Shown here in pieces: positions 8,008 through 14,696 of a DNA stretch of 23,436 nt (position 1 is the first letter of the stretch; each line of letters begins with the position of its first letter). The translations under genes were made by a program, and so were the position numbers. Below the pieces are notes generated by a model. The model worked only from the letters and a program-made list of their open reading frames with translations, was not told the DNA's origin and did not search any database. Source of the stretch: Avoscillospira sp045589035 (GTDB lineage: Bacteria; Bacillota; Clostridia; Oscillospirales; Oscillospiraceae). The DNA lies in the NCBI GenBank assembly GCA_045589035.1, contig JAZNFJ010000131.1, positions 1-23,436 on the forward strand. Direction: 5' to 3'.

Positions 8008-8585
8008 TATGCTTCTGTACTGCCCAAAACTTCCACGCCGTTTTGCCGCAGGACCTTCACCAGACTGCACAGGGGCAGTCCCATGACATTGTAATAGTCG
8101 CCGTCCATGGCCTCCACGAAAATGGCGGCCTGATCCTGAATGCCGTAAGCACCGGCTTTGTCCAGAGGAGAGCCCGTTGCCACATAGGCGGAGATTTCTC
8201 CCTCAGAAAGGGGCTTGAACCGCAGGTGGGTCTTTTCCACATGGGTCTGGGCCTTGCCCTTCTGCCAAACGCAGAAGGCGGTCATGACCGTGTGGCTTCT
8301 GCCGGAAAGGCTGCGGAGCATCTTTTTGGCATCTTCGGCATCTTGTGGCTTGCCCAGCACCACATCGTCCACCACCACGATGGTATCGGCGGAGATGACG
8401 GTGTCATCGGGATGGTCTTTGGCGATGGCCTCGGCCTTTCGCCTGCAGACTTCCGCCACGGCATCCTCTATGGAGAGATTTTCGTCCATGGTTTCGTCAA
8501 TATCGGCGGTGATGATGGTAAAATCCAGCCCCAGCATGGAGAGCAGATCTCTTCTTCTGGGCGATTGGGATGCGAGAATTAACAT
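8007..8585 (-). CDS. maf: Maf family nucleoside triphosphate pyrophosphatase
   Basis: This 192-residue protein carries the Maf signature near its start (LILASQSPRRRDLLSMLGL), the catalytic-loop motif SADTIVVVDDVVLGKP and the C-terminal GAYGIQDQAAIFVEAMDGDYYNVMGLPL. Maf enzymes hydrolyse non-canonical or specific NTPs (dTTP/UTP type) to NMP and PPi, and act in housecleaning and in division arrest. The chosen ATG follows GGAGG at about 6 bases. A 30-codon upstream extension of the frame is translated from a type C repeat and was discarded. Maf genes commonly neighbour the mre cluster in Firmicutes. Confidence 0.93.
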   Translation of the reverse strand: MLILASQSPRRRDLLSMLGLDFTIITADIDETMDENLSIEDAVAEVCRRKAEAIAKDHPDDTVISADTIVVVDDVVLGKPQDAEDAKKMLRSLSGRSHTVMTAFCVWQKGKAQTHVEKTHLRFKPLSEGEISAYVATGSPLDKAGAYGIQDQAAIFVEAMDGDYYNVMGLPLCSLVKVLRQNGVEVLGSTEA

Positions 8586-8603
8586 ATAAACCTCCGGTTT
8601 ATA

Positions 8604-8718
8604 AATGCAGAATGTAAAATGCAAAATGAAAAATGAATGTGTCCGGCAAAGCCGGACGAATTGAAATCGTCGCACAGCGACACCTCAATTCTGCATTCTG
8701 CATTCTGAATTTTGCATT
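8604..8718. repeat. Type C dispersed repeat (U32-maf gap)
   Basis: This 115-bp copy has the same ends as 2023-2140 and the same first hairpin (GTCCGGC-AAA-GCCGGAC). The second hairpin differs: GTCGC-ACA-GCGAC here, against GTCAGC-GAA-GCTGAC there, so the stem is kept though the bases changed. Its right end supplies the TAA stop codon of the U32 gene. The other end abuts the maf ribosome site. Confidence 0.85.
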
Positions 8719-10801
8719 ACTCCACACCGCGGGTGTAGAGTCCTCTGGTACAGGTGCCCGGGTCGAACTGTCCATAGCCTTCATACTGGCTGAGGATGGC
8801 ATCCACTTCCGTGGGATTTTCCGTGGTAAAGTTCAGCCGGTGGGCCCAAAGGCCCATGCCGCCGAAGGTTTCCAGCTTGTCCAGTATGTACAGTTTCTTG
8901 CCGTTGTAGAGCACATTGCGGCAAGTGCCGGGGTCTTTCAAAATGGGGAACTCCTCGCCCATGCGGTCGATGAGTTTGGTGGGGGTTTCGCAGGAGCAGG
9001 TGCCGGTACGGCCCTTGATGACGCAGTTTTCCATGAGCATCAAAGGCAGTCTGCCGTAGACCATGACTTCCGTAGCCACGGCTTTGCTCAGATCCCGCAG
9101 CTGGGGCATGGTCATTTCCAGACTGGCCAGCTGACTCTCCACACCCTGCTCTTTCAGATAGTGCATGGCGCGGGAATTGTAGATATTCAGGCCAAAATCG
9201 CCCCGGATGCCAAAGCCCTTCTGCTTTGCCAGCCGAATCTGACCCAGATTTCCCGTCAAAACATGGCGGATGCCCATGGCAAACAGCTGTTCCAGCACGG
9301 AAGCCCACTGGCTGCGCTCCCGGTCGGCAATGACCCGGGGCAGAACGGCAGTCAGTTCCGTGTCCACAGGGACCATGGACCGCAGTTCCGGGTGAGAAAG
9401 CAGTTCCGAAGCCGGCACATACAGCACCGCCGGGTTCATCCGCAGGAGCTTGGGGGTGATCTGCTCCGCCGTGCGGACGCAGACCGTCAGTTTCGGTGTG
9501 CCGGGGATGCCGTCATAGGCGGCAAGGCGGCTGTAGCTGCCCAGCTGGGGCGGTTCCACCCGTCCGCGGATGGCGGTGAGCCGATCCAGCACCTCCCGCC
9601 GCATGGCATTGATGGCGGATGCCGGGAGCATCAGTCCCGGTGCGATGGCGGCTTTCACATTGGTGCAGTAATAGGGGGTGCCGCCGGTCTTGCACAGGCG
9701 GTCCGTCAGTTCTTTTTCCGTCAGTTCCCGCATGCGGGATGCTTCCGGCACAGGGCCTTTGGTCTTGCAGATATGACCTTCGGCATCCTCCACCGCCAGC
9801 TGGCTTTCCTCGCCAGGTGCGATCATGGCATAGAATTTTACGGGCACTCTGGGATTTTCGCCCCGTTCATAGGAGGCTCTGGCCTCTGCCAGCAGTTCCT
9901 TGTCCTCGGGGGTGTCCTGATGGGTGCCGAACATATCCTGCCCGGTCTGACCCAGATAATATCCTTGTGTGAATCCCTGCCGGGAGAAGATGGTTTCCAG
10001 CTTGTCCCAGTCCGCCTGGGTCACTTCCTTGCCGTCCAGCACATCCCGGTAGACCTTGGTGACGATAGCCACATACTCCGGCCGCTTCATCCGTCCTTCG
10101 ATCTTCAGGGAGCGGACACCCATGGCGTTCAGTTCCTGCACATAGTTTAAAAGGCAGCTGTCCTTCAGGCTCAGGGGATAGCGGGTTTCTTCAAATCTGC
10201 TGTAGCCGTAGGGCAGGCGGCAGGGCTGGGCACACTGACCACGGTTGCCGGACCGTCTGCCGATGACGGAGGACATGAGGCACTGTCCGGAATAGCACAT
10301 ACACAGTGCGCCGTGGACAAAGACCTCGATCTCCACAGGGGAGTTCTTGCAGATGAAGGCAATTTCTTCCCGGGGCAGTTCTCTGGCCAGCACCACCCGG
10401 GTGCAGCCCAGTTCCGCGGCCTGCAGCACCCCTTCCAGAGAGTGGATGCTCATCTGGGTGGAGGCATGGATGGGCACGGAAGGGGCGATCTGGCGGCAAA
10501 GCTTCACCACACCCAGATCCTGCACGATGAAGGCATCAATGCCAAGACCGGCGGCAGTGCGGATGACTTCGGCGGCCTGGAGCATTTCCCGGTCGGAAAT
10601 GAGAATATTCAAAGTGAGATGGACCTGCACACCCCGGACATGGCAATAGGAAATGGCCTCCTGCAGCTCTTCCACGGTGAAATTTTTGGCATTGCGCCGG
10701 GCGTTAAAATCGCCGTAGCCCAGATATACGGCATCGGCGCCGTTCTGGACGGCAGCCCGCAGGGCGTCCATAGACCCGGCGGGAGAAAGCAGTTCGATCA
10801 T
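8717..10801 (-). CDS. U32 family peptidase-like protein, RlhA/YdcP type (probable RNA hydroxylation)
   Basis: This 694-residue protein belongs to peptidase family U32 (collagenase-like). It starts with ELLSPAGSMDALRAAVQNGADAVYLG and has the U32 signature EVFVHGALCMCYSGQCLMSS followed by NRGQCAQPCRLPY (Cys167, 169, 174, 190, 194). E. coli members TrhP and RlhA hydroxylate tRNA uridine and 23S rRNA cytidine 2501. The length and the extra C-terminal half fit RlhA (about 650 residues) better than TrhP (about 450), so rRNA modification is the best guess, not proteolysis. The ATG follows GAGGA at about 9 bases. A 58-codon upstream extension derives from a type B repeat. The stop codon falls in a type C repeat. 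Confidence 0.82.
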   Translation of the reverse strand: MIELLSPAGSMDALRAAVQNGADAVYLGYGDFNARRNAKNFTVEELQEAISYCHVRGVQVHLTLNILISDREMLQAAEVIRTAAGLGIDAFIVQDLGVVKLCRQIAPSVPIHASTQMSIHSLEGVLQAAELGCTRVVLARELPREEIAFICKNSPVEIEVFVHGALCMCYSGQCLMSSVIGRRSGNRGQCAQPCRLPYGYSRFEETRYPLSLKDSCLLNYVQELNAMGVRSLKIEGRMKRPEYVAIVTKVYRDVLDGKEVTQADWDKLETIFSRQGFTQGYYLGQTGQDMFGTHQDTPEDKELLAEARASYERGENPRVPVKFYAMIAPGEESQLAVEDAEGHICKTKGPVPEASRMRELTEKELTDRLCKTGGTPYYCTNVKAAIAPGLMLPASAINAMRREVLDRLTAIRGRVEPPQLGSYSRLAAYDGIPGTPKLTVCVRTAEQITPKLLRMNPAVLYVPASELLSHPELRSMVPVDTELTAVLPRVIADRERSQWASVLEQLFAMGIRHVLTGNLGQIRLAKQKGFGIRGDFGLNIYNSRAMHYLKEQGVESQLASLEMTMPQLRDLSKAVATEVMVYGRLPLMLMENCVIKGRTGTCSCETPTKLIDRMGEEFPILKDPGTCRNVLYNGKKLYILDKLETFGGMGLWAHRLNFTTENPTEVDAILSQYEGYGQFDPGTCTRGLYTRGVE

Positions 10802-10830
10802 AAAAGAAGTCCTCAATAGAAGATTGCACC

Positions 10831-10946
10831 AAAGCCTCCCCTGTGTAAGGGGAGGTGGCATTTGCGAAGCAAATGACGGAGGGGTTGACAATCCCCCAGT
10901 CATGGCTTGCACCATGCCAGCCCCCTTTGCACAAGGGGGCCTTTTT
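10831..10946 (+). repeat. Palindromic bipartite repeat, type B (divergent region)
   Basis: This element of about 116 bp has outer hairpins CCTCCCC-TGTGTA-GGGGAGG (left) and CCCCCTT-TGCAC-AAGGGGG (right, followed by CTTTTT), and inner left hairpin CATTTGC-GAA-GCAAATG. The right inner hairpin is replaced by ATGGCTTGCACCAT-like sequence. It lies between the divergent U32 gene and the DtxR-like gene. The right hairpin plus T run could terminate + strand transcripts, though no + gene lies just upstream. Confidence 0.82.
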
Positions 10947-10965
10947 ACATACGAATTCACCCTAC

Positions 10966-10993
10966 ATTTTATCACAAATCTGCCCGTTGGAAA
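10966..10993 (-). promoter_or_regulatory. Possible promoter for the U32-maf-mre-lepA-hemW run
   Basis: On the minus strand, TTTCCA (complement of 10988-10993) lies 16 bases before TAAAAT (complement of 10966-10971). The region is AT-rich, and it is the only gap upstream of the minus-strand run without coding sequence. The -35 match is poor, so this is tentative. Confidence 0.3.
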
Positions 10994-11040
10994 AGCATTG
11001 ATTTCATATTCTTTATTATAATTGTGTAATTTTTATCTCC

Positions 11041-11069
11041 TTGACATCCTGTACGGGGAAATTTATAAT
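11041..11069 (+). promoter_or_regulatory. Consensus sigma-A promoter of the DtxR/MntR-like gene
   Basis: TTGACA (11041-11046) and TATAAT (11064-11069) are perfect -35 and -10 hexamers with the ideal 17-base spacer. The regulator's ATG lies 30 bases after the -10 box, behind an AAAGGGGGGG ribosome site. I did not find a clear palindromic operator overlapping it, but autoregulation would be normal for the family. Confidence 0.88.
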
Positions 11070-11098
11070 CAAATCAGAACAGAAAGGGGGGGCTTGGT

Positions 11099-11470
11099 AT
11101 GGATCTGCACCGTTCCGGCGAAGATTATCTGGAGGCCATTTACAAACTGCAGAAGCAAAACGGCACCATCCGTTCCATCGATGTGGTGGCAGAACTGGGC
11201 TATTCCAAGCCCAGCGTTTCCGTTGCCATGAAGAAGCTGCGGGAAAGCGGCCATGTCTATACCGACGAAAGCGGCCACCTGTTTCTGACCCCCAAAGGCG
11301 AATCTGTTGCCAAGCGGATCTATGAACGGCATCAGGTGCTGACCCAAATGCTGGTGGCACTGGGTGTGGAGCAGAAGACTGCCGCCGAAGAAGCCTGCGC
11401 CATGGAGCATGTGATCTCCGACGATACCTTCGAAAAAATCAAAGCCCATTTTGTGGAAAAGTCCTGTTGA
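11099..11470 (+). CDS. DtxR/MntR family metal-dependent transcriptional regulator
   Basis: This 123-residue protein has an N-terminal winged helix (residues 1-63, SIDVVAELGYSKPSVSVAMKKLRESG) and a dimerisation/metal domain (residues 64-123). It lacks the SH3-like third domain of DtxR, as in MntR. Aligned by eye, metal ligands are Asp9, Glu12, His78, Cys100, Glu103 and His104. Asp9 is the Mn-type residue, while Cys100 in EACAMEH matches the DtxR Fe-type Cys, so the metal (Mn or Fe) cannot be called. It should repress metal-uptake genes when loaded. No transporter lies beside it. Its stop overlaps the -35 box of the aro operon promoter. Confidence 0.88.
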   Translation: MDLHRSGEDYLEAIYKLQKQNGTIRSIDVVAELGYSKPSVSVAMKKLRESGHVYTDESGHLFLTPKGESVAKRIYERHQVLTQMLVALGVEQKTAAEEACAMEHVISDDTFEKIKAHFVEKSC

Positions 11471-11495
11471 CAACAGCGCTTTAAAGTGCTATAGT
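11467..11495 (+). promoter_or_regulatory. Consensus promoter of the aro operon
   Basis: TTGACA (11467-11472) and TATAGT (11490-11495) are separated by the ideal 17 bases. The -35 box overlaps the TGA stop of the upstream regulator. Transcription would start near 11502, giving a leader of about 190 bases before aroF that contains a leader peptide and attenuator. Confidence 0.88.
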
Positions 11496-11525
11496 CAAAG
11501 CAACCGAAAAAAAGGAGAACTTCCT

Positions 11526-11579
11526 ATGACTTGCACCGTCCGCTTTTTTAACGCTTATTACTTTTACTTTCGCACCTGA
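11526..11579 (+). CDS. Phe/Tyr-rich leader peptide of the aro operon
   Basis: This 17-codon ORF encodes MTCTVRFFNAYYFYFRT. Seven of the residues are Phe or Tyr, with a tandem FF and an uninterrupted YYFYF run. An AAGGAG ribosome site lies 8 bases before the ATG, within a leader made from a consensus promoter. The stop codon (11577-11579) falls at the base of the first attenuator hairpin. The regulatory codons (11556-11570) overlap the 5' arm of that hairpin. Downstream genes are DAHP synthase, prephenate dehydrogenase and prephenate dehydratase, so the codon content matches the end products. It is too short to be found by usual gene finders. Confidence 0.86.
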   Translation: MTCTVRFFNAYYFYFRT

Positions 11580-11671
11580 AAGTAGAAGTGATTTGTGCTG
11601 CACCAAAAGCGGAACGGAAAACCCCGTTTTTACTGAAGGCTTCACAGAATCACTTCTGTGAAGCCTTTTTT
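11561..11671 (+). promoter_or_regulatory. Transcription attenuator of the aro operon (Phe/Tyr-responsive)
   Basis: Three exclusive helices can be drawn. The 1:2 hairpin pairs CTTTTACTTTC (11561-11571) with GAAAGTAGAAG (11578-11588), 11 pairs with one G-U. The 2:3 antiterminator pairs AGAAGTGATT (11584-11593) with AATCACTTCT (11648-11657), 10 perfect pairs. The 3:4 terminator occupies 11636-11671. A ribosome stalled at the Tyr/Phe codons covers strand 1, freeing strand 2 to pair with strand 3 and keep RNA polymerase going. With ample Phe and Tyr the ribosome reaches the stop and covers strand 2, so the terminator forms. No T-box consensus was seen. Confidence 0.82.
11636..11671 (+). terminator. 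Attenuator terminator before aroF
   Basis: A perfect 14-bp stem, AAGGCTTCACAGAA (11636-11649) with TTCTGTGAAGCCTT (11654-11667), loop TCAC, is followed by a run of T ending at 11671. It lies 21 bases before the aroF ATG and only makes sense as a conditional stop. Confidence 0.9.
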
Positions 11672-11692
11672 CATTTGAAAGGAGAACCTGTT

Positions 11693-12694
11693 ATGATCGC
11701 CATTCTGAAACCCAACGCATCTCAGCAGCAAATCGACAACCTCATCCGCTGGTTGGAAAGCCAGGGGCTGAAGATCCATATCTCTCAGGGCGATTATTAT
11801 ACCGTTCTCGGTCTGGTGGGCGATACCGGCAAGATCGATATGGAGCTGCTGGCATCTTTGGACATTGTCCAGTCCGTCAAGCGGGTATCCGAACCCTTCA
11901 AGCGCTGCAGCCGGGATTTCCAGCCCGATGATACGGTCATTGATCTGGGGAATAGCAAGATTGGCGGCGGCAACTTTGCTCTTATTGCCGGTCCTTGCTC
12001 CGTGGAAACCCACGAGCAGATCATCGGTGTGGCAAAGGCCGTCAAGGCCGCCGGCGCAACGGTTTTGCGGGGCGGCGCCTTCAAGCCCCGCACCTCTCCC
12101 TACGATTTCCAGGGTCTGGGCAAGCTGGGTCTGGAAATGCTCCAGGAAGCCCGGAAGGAGACCGGCCTTCCCATCTGTACGGAGATCATGAACCTGATCC
12201 ATCTGCCGCTGTTTGAGGATGTGGATATCATCCAGATCGGCGCGAGAAATATGCAGAACTTTGACCTGCTGAAAGAGGTCGGCAAGCTGAATAAGCCCAT
12301 TTTGCTCAAGCGGGGACTGTGCGCCACCATGAAGGAGTGGCTCATGAGCGCCGAATATATCATGTCCGAGGGCAACGAGCAGGTCATCCTCTGCGGGCGG
12401 GGCATCCGCACCTACGAAACCTACACGAGAAACACTCTGGACCTCTCCGCTGTGCCCACACTGAAGAATCTCAGCCACCTGCCGGTGGTGGTAGACCCCA
12501 GCCATGCCACAGGTCAGTCCAAACTGGTGAAGCCCATGGCATTGGCGGCAGCGGCTTCCGGCTGTGACGGTCTGATGATCGAAGTCCACAACGACCCCAA
12601 GAACGCCTGGTGCGACGGCGCCCAGTCTTTGACCCCGGAGCAGTTTGCTGAGGTTGCCGAACTGGTGCGGAAGGTCCGGGAGGTCATGGCATGA
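11693..12694 (+). CDS. aroF: 3-deoxy-7-phosphoheptulonate (DAHP) synthase, type I beta
   Basis: This 333-residue enzyme condenses PEP and erythrose-4-phosphate to DAHP, the first shikimate step. Residues 1-85 form the ferredoxin-like regulatory domain (MIAILKPNASQQQIDNL), typical of the Thermotoga/Bacillus-type enzyme and associated with Phe/Tyr feedback inhibition. The TIM barrel follows, with IAGPCSVET (from residue 98), GAFKPRTSPYDFQGLG, QIGARNMQNF, PILLKRG and DPSHATGQ. The ATG follows AAAGGAG at 8 bases. An in-frame 35-codon upstream extension runs through the terminator and was rejected. The stop overlaps the tyrA start (ATGA). Confidence 0.96.
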   Translation: MIAILKPNASQQQIDNLIRWLESQGLKIHISQGDYYTVLGLVGDTGKIDMELLASLDIVQSVKRVSEPFKRCSRDFQPDDTVIDLGNSKIGGGNFALIAGPCSVETHEQIIGVAKAVKAAGATVLRGGAFKPRTSPYDFQGLGKLGLEMLQEARKETGLPICTEIMNLIHLPLFEDVDIIQIGARNMQNFDLLKEVGKLNKPILLKRGLCATMKEWLMSAEYIMSEGNEQVILCGRGIRTYETYTRNTLDLSAVPTLKNLSHLPVVVDPSHATGQSKLVKPMALAAAASGCDGLMIEVHNDPKNAWCDGAQSLTPEQFAEVAELVRKVREVMA

Positions 12695-13524
12695 CCGTGG
12701 GAATCGTAGGTCTGGGTCTGATCAGCGGCTCTATGGCAAAGGCATACGCAGAAGCCTGCCACCGGGTGCTGGCGGATAACCGAAACAAGACCATTCTGGA
12801 ATTTGCCATGCTGGACGGTGCGGTTTCGGCACCGCTGACGGCAGAAAATATGGCGGAATGTGACCTGATTCTCATCGGTCTGCCGCCGGAAGCATCGATT
12901 TTGTGGCTGGAAAACCATGCCAAGGAAATTGCCCCCCATACCATCGTCATGGACCTGTGCGGCACCAAGCGGGTGGTCTGCGAAGCCTGTTTCCCCTTGG
13001 CAAAGGAGTTTGGCTTCACCTTTGTGGGCGGTCATCCCATGGCCGGTACTCACAATTCCGGCTTCAAATATGCCAAAGCCAACCTCTTCAAGGGCGCGCC
13101 CATGGTGCTGGTCCCTGCGGAAGGCTATGATATGCAGCTTCTTGCCAAGTGCAAGCAGCTGCTGGCGCCTGCCGGATTCGGCAAGCTGTCCGTCACCACG
13201 GCGGAGGAGCATGATAAAATGATCGCCTTTACCTCCCAGATGTGCCATGTGGTGTCCAATGCCTACATCAAATCCCCCACGGCGCGAAGCCACCGGGGCT
13301 TCTCCGCAGGCTCATACAAGGACCTGACCCGCGTTGCGTGGCTGAACCCGGATATGTGGGCAGAGCTGATGCTGGAAAACCGGGACTACATGGTGCAGGA
13401 AATGGATATCCTGCTGGAAAATCTTTCGGCATACCGCAAGGCCATGGCGGAAAATGACTTCCCCACCCTGCGGCAGCTGCTGGACGACGGCAGACAGATC
13501 AAGGAAGAGGTGGATGGACGATGA
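12691..13524 (+). CDS. tyrA: Prephenate dehydrogenase
   Basis: This 277-residue NAD(P)-dependent enzyme oxidises prephenate to 4-hydroxyphenylpyruvate for tyrosine. The Rossmann motif GIVGLGLISGSMA opens the protein; the family motif GGHPMAGTHNSGF and the helical dimer domain with TSQMCHVVSNAYIKS follow. It ends without the ACT domain that many Bacillus-type TyrA proteins carry, so tyrosine control probably lies at the leader and at AroF. Arogenate use cannot be excluded. It overlaps aroF and aroB by 4 bases each (ATGA), indicating translational coupling. Confidence 0.93.
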   Translation: MTVGIVGLGLISGSMAKAYAEACHRVLADNRNKTILEFAMLDGAVSAPLTAENMAECDLILIGLPPEASILWLENHAKEIAPHTIVMDLCGTKRVVCEACFPLAKEFGFTFVGGHPMAGTHNSGFKYAKANLFKGAPMVLVPAEGYDMQLLAKCKQLLAPAGFGKLSVTTAEEHDKMIAFTSQMCHVVSNAYIKSPTARSHRGFSAGSYKDLTRVAWLNPDMWAELMLENRDYMVQEMDILLENLSAYRKAMAENDFPTLRQLLDDGRQIKEEVDGR

Positions 13525-14558
13525 AAACCGTAACCGTTGGGGCATCCACCCCCTATGAAGTGGTCATCGGCGCAGGTCTTTTGTCCCAGCTGGGCAGCCG
13601 CACTGCGCAGGTGGTCAAGGGCCGCAAGGCCATGTTGGTCAGCGATGATGCCGTCTTCACCCTCTATGGCGAAACAGCCGTGAAAAGTCTGGAAAATACC
13701 GGTTTTTGCGTGGAAACCTTTGTGTTCCCTCATGGGGAACAGAGCAAAAACGGAGAAGTGTTTTTGCAGTTGGTCTGCGCTTTGGCAGAGGCCGGGCTGA
13801 CCAGAACCGATGCCGTCATCGCCCTTGGCGGCGGTGTCACCGGGGACATTTCCGGCTTTGCCGCCGCCTGTTACCTGCGGGGCATCGCCTGCGTGCAGGT
13901 TCCCACTTCTCTGCTTGCCATGGTGGATAGTTCCGTGGGCGGCAAGACCGCCATCGACCTGCCCCAGGGCAAAAATCTCTGCGGTGCCTTCCATCAGCCC
14001 AAGCTGGTGGTCTGTGATACGGATCTTTTGCAGACCTTGCCCAAGGACATTCTCACCGACGGCATGGCGGAGGTCATCAAATACGCGGTCTTGGGTCAGC
14101 CGGGGCTGTTTGATTTGCTGAAACAGGGCAATTTTGACTGGGAAGCTGTGATCGAAAGCTGTGTGTGCGCCAAGGCGAAATTCGTGGAAGAAGACGAGTT
14201 TGACAACGGCAGCCGCCAGTTTCTGAACCTGGGTCACACCCTCGGCCACGGCATGGAAGCAAACAGCGATTTTACCCTTTCCCACGGCAAAGCCGTGGCC
14301 ATCGGCATGGCCATGCTGGCAAAAGCTGCCGTAAAAATGGAAATGTTATCGGCAGAAGATCGGGACGAGATTGTGAATTTGCTGAAGCAGTACAATTTGC
14401 CCACAGAAACAGATCAAACCCCCGATGCCATCTGCAAACGGGCATTGGGCGATAAAAAGCGCCGTGGCGATACCATCACATTGGTTGTGCCGGTGAAAAA
14501 GGATCGGTGTATTTTGCACCCGGTTGCCATTGAAGAACTTCGGAATTGGATTAAATAA
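13521..14558 (+). CDS. aroB: 3-dehydroquinate synthase
   Basis: This 345-residue enzyme converts DAHP to 3-dehydroquinate using NAD and a divalent metal. Motifs seen are the nucleotide-binding GGGVTGDISGFAAACYLRGI, the DSSVGGKTAIDLP loop and the metal-site histidines in LGHTLGHGMEAN. Length is normal. It starts inside the tyrA stop (ATGA). Its TAA stop overlaps the left end of a type A repeat, which fills the gap to aroA. Confidence 0.96.
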   Translation: MKTVTVGASTPYEVVIGAGLLSQLGSRTAQVVKGRKAMLVSDDAVFTLYGETAVKSLENTGFCVETFVFPHGEQSKNGEVFLQLVCALAEAGLTRTDAVIALGGGVTGDISGFAAACYLRGIACVQVPTSLLAMVDSSVGGKTAIDLPQGKNLCGAFHQPKLVVCDTDLLQTLPKDILTDGMAEVIKYAVLGQPGLFDLLKQGNFDWEAVIESCVCAKAKFVEEDEFDNGSRQFLNLGHTLGHGMEANSDFTLSHGKAVAIGMAMLAKAAVKMEMLSAEDRDEIVNLLKQYNLPTETDQTPDAICKRALGDKKRRGDTITLVVPVKKDRCILHPVAIEELRNWIK

Positions 14559-14683
14559 GCCTTCCCCTTGAGGGGAAGGTGGCATTTGCGAAGCAAATGA
14601 CGGATGAGGTGTCGGTATCGATGATGCCTGCACACACCTCATCAGTCAGCTGCGCTGACAGCTTCTCCTCAAGGAGAAGCCTT
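14557..14683 (+). repeat. Palindromic bipartite repeat, type A (aroB-aroA gap)
   Basis: This 127-bp element closely matches 197-320. Inner hairpins are CATTTGC-GAA-GCAAATG (left) and GTCAGC-TGC-GCTGAC (right). The left inner hairpin differs fully from the degenerate one near rnhA, while the flanks are identical. TA is found at both borders. It lies inside the aro operon, right between the aroB stop and the aroA ribosome site, in the operon's direction. Confidence 0.87.
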
Positions 14684-14696
14684 AGAAGGTGCTCCT

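Noticed and set aside
8633..10150. 505-residue + strand frame antisense to the U32 gene
   Set aside because: The U32 protein on the other strand has clear family motifs across this region; this frame has none and begins within a repeat.
10802..10975. 58-codon N-terminal extension of the U32 protein
   Set aside because: It is translated from a type B repeat; the ATG at 10801 has a ribosome site and begins with the family's ELLSPAGS sequence.
10999..11033. A second promoter around TATAAT upstream of the regulator
   Set aside because: The nearest -35-like TTGATT has a spacer of about 13 bases, too short; the perfect promoter at 11041-11069 is sufficient.
11588..11692. Upstream in-frame extension of AroF starting at GTG
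   Set aside because: It is translated from the antiterminator and terminator hairpins; the ATG at 11693 has a strong AAAGGAG site and begins where family members begin.
11500..11692. T-box riboswitch upstream of aroF
   Set aside because: No T-box motif or specifier-loop stem was seen, the leader is too short, and a leader-peptide attenuator explains the hairpins fully.
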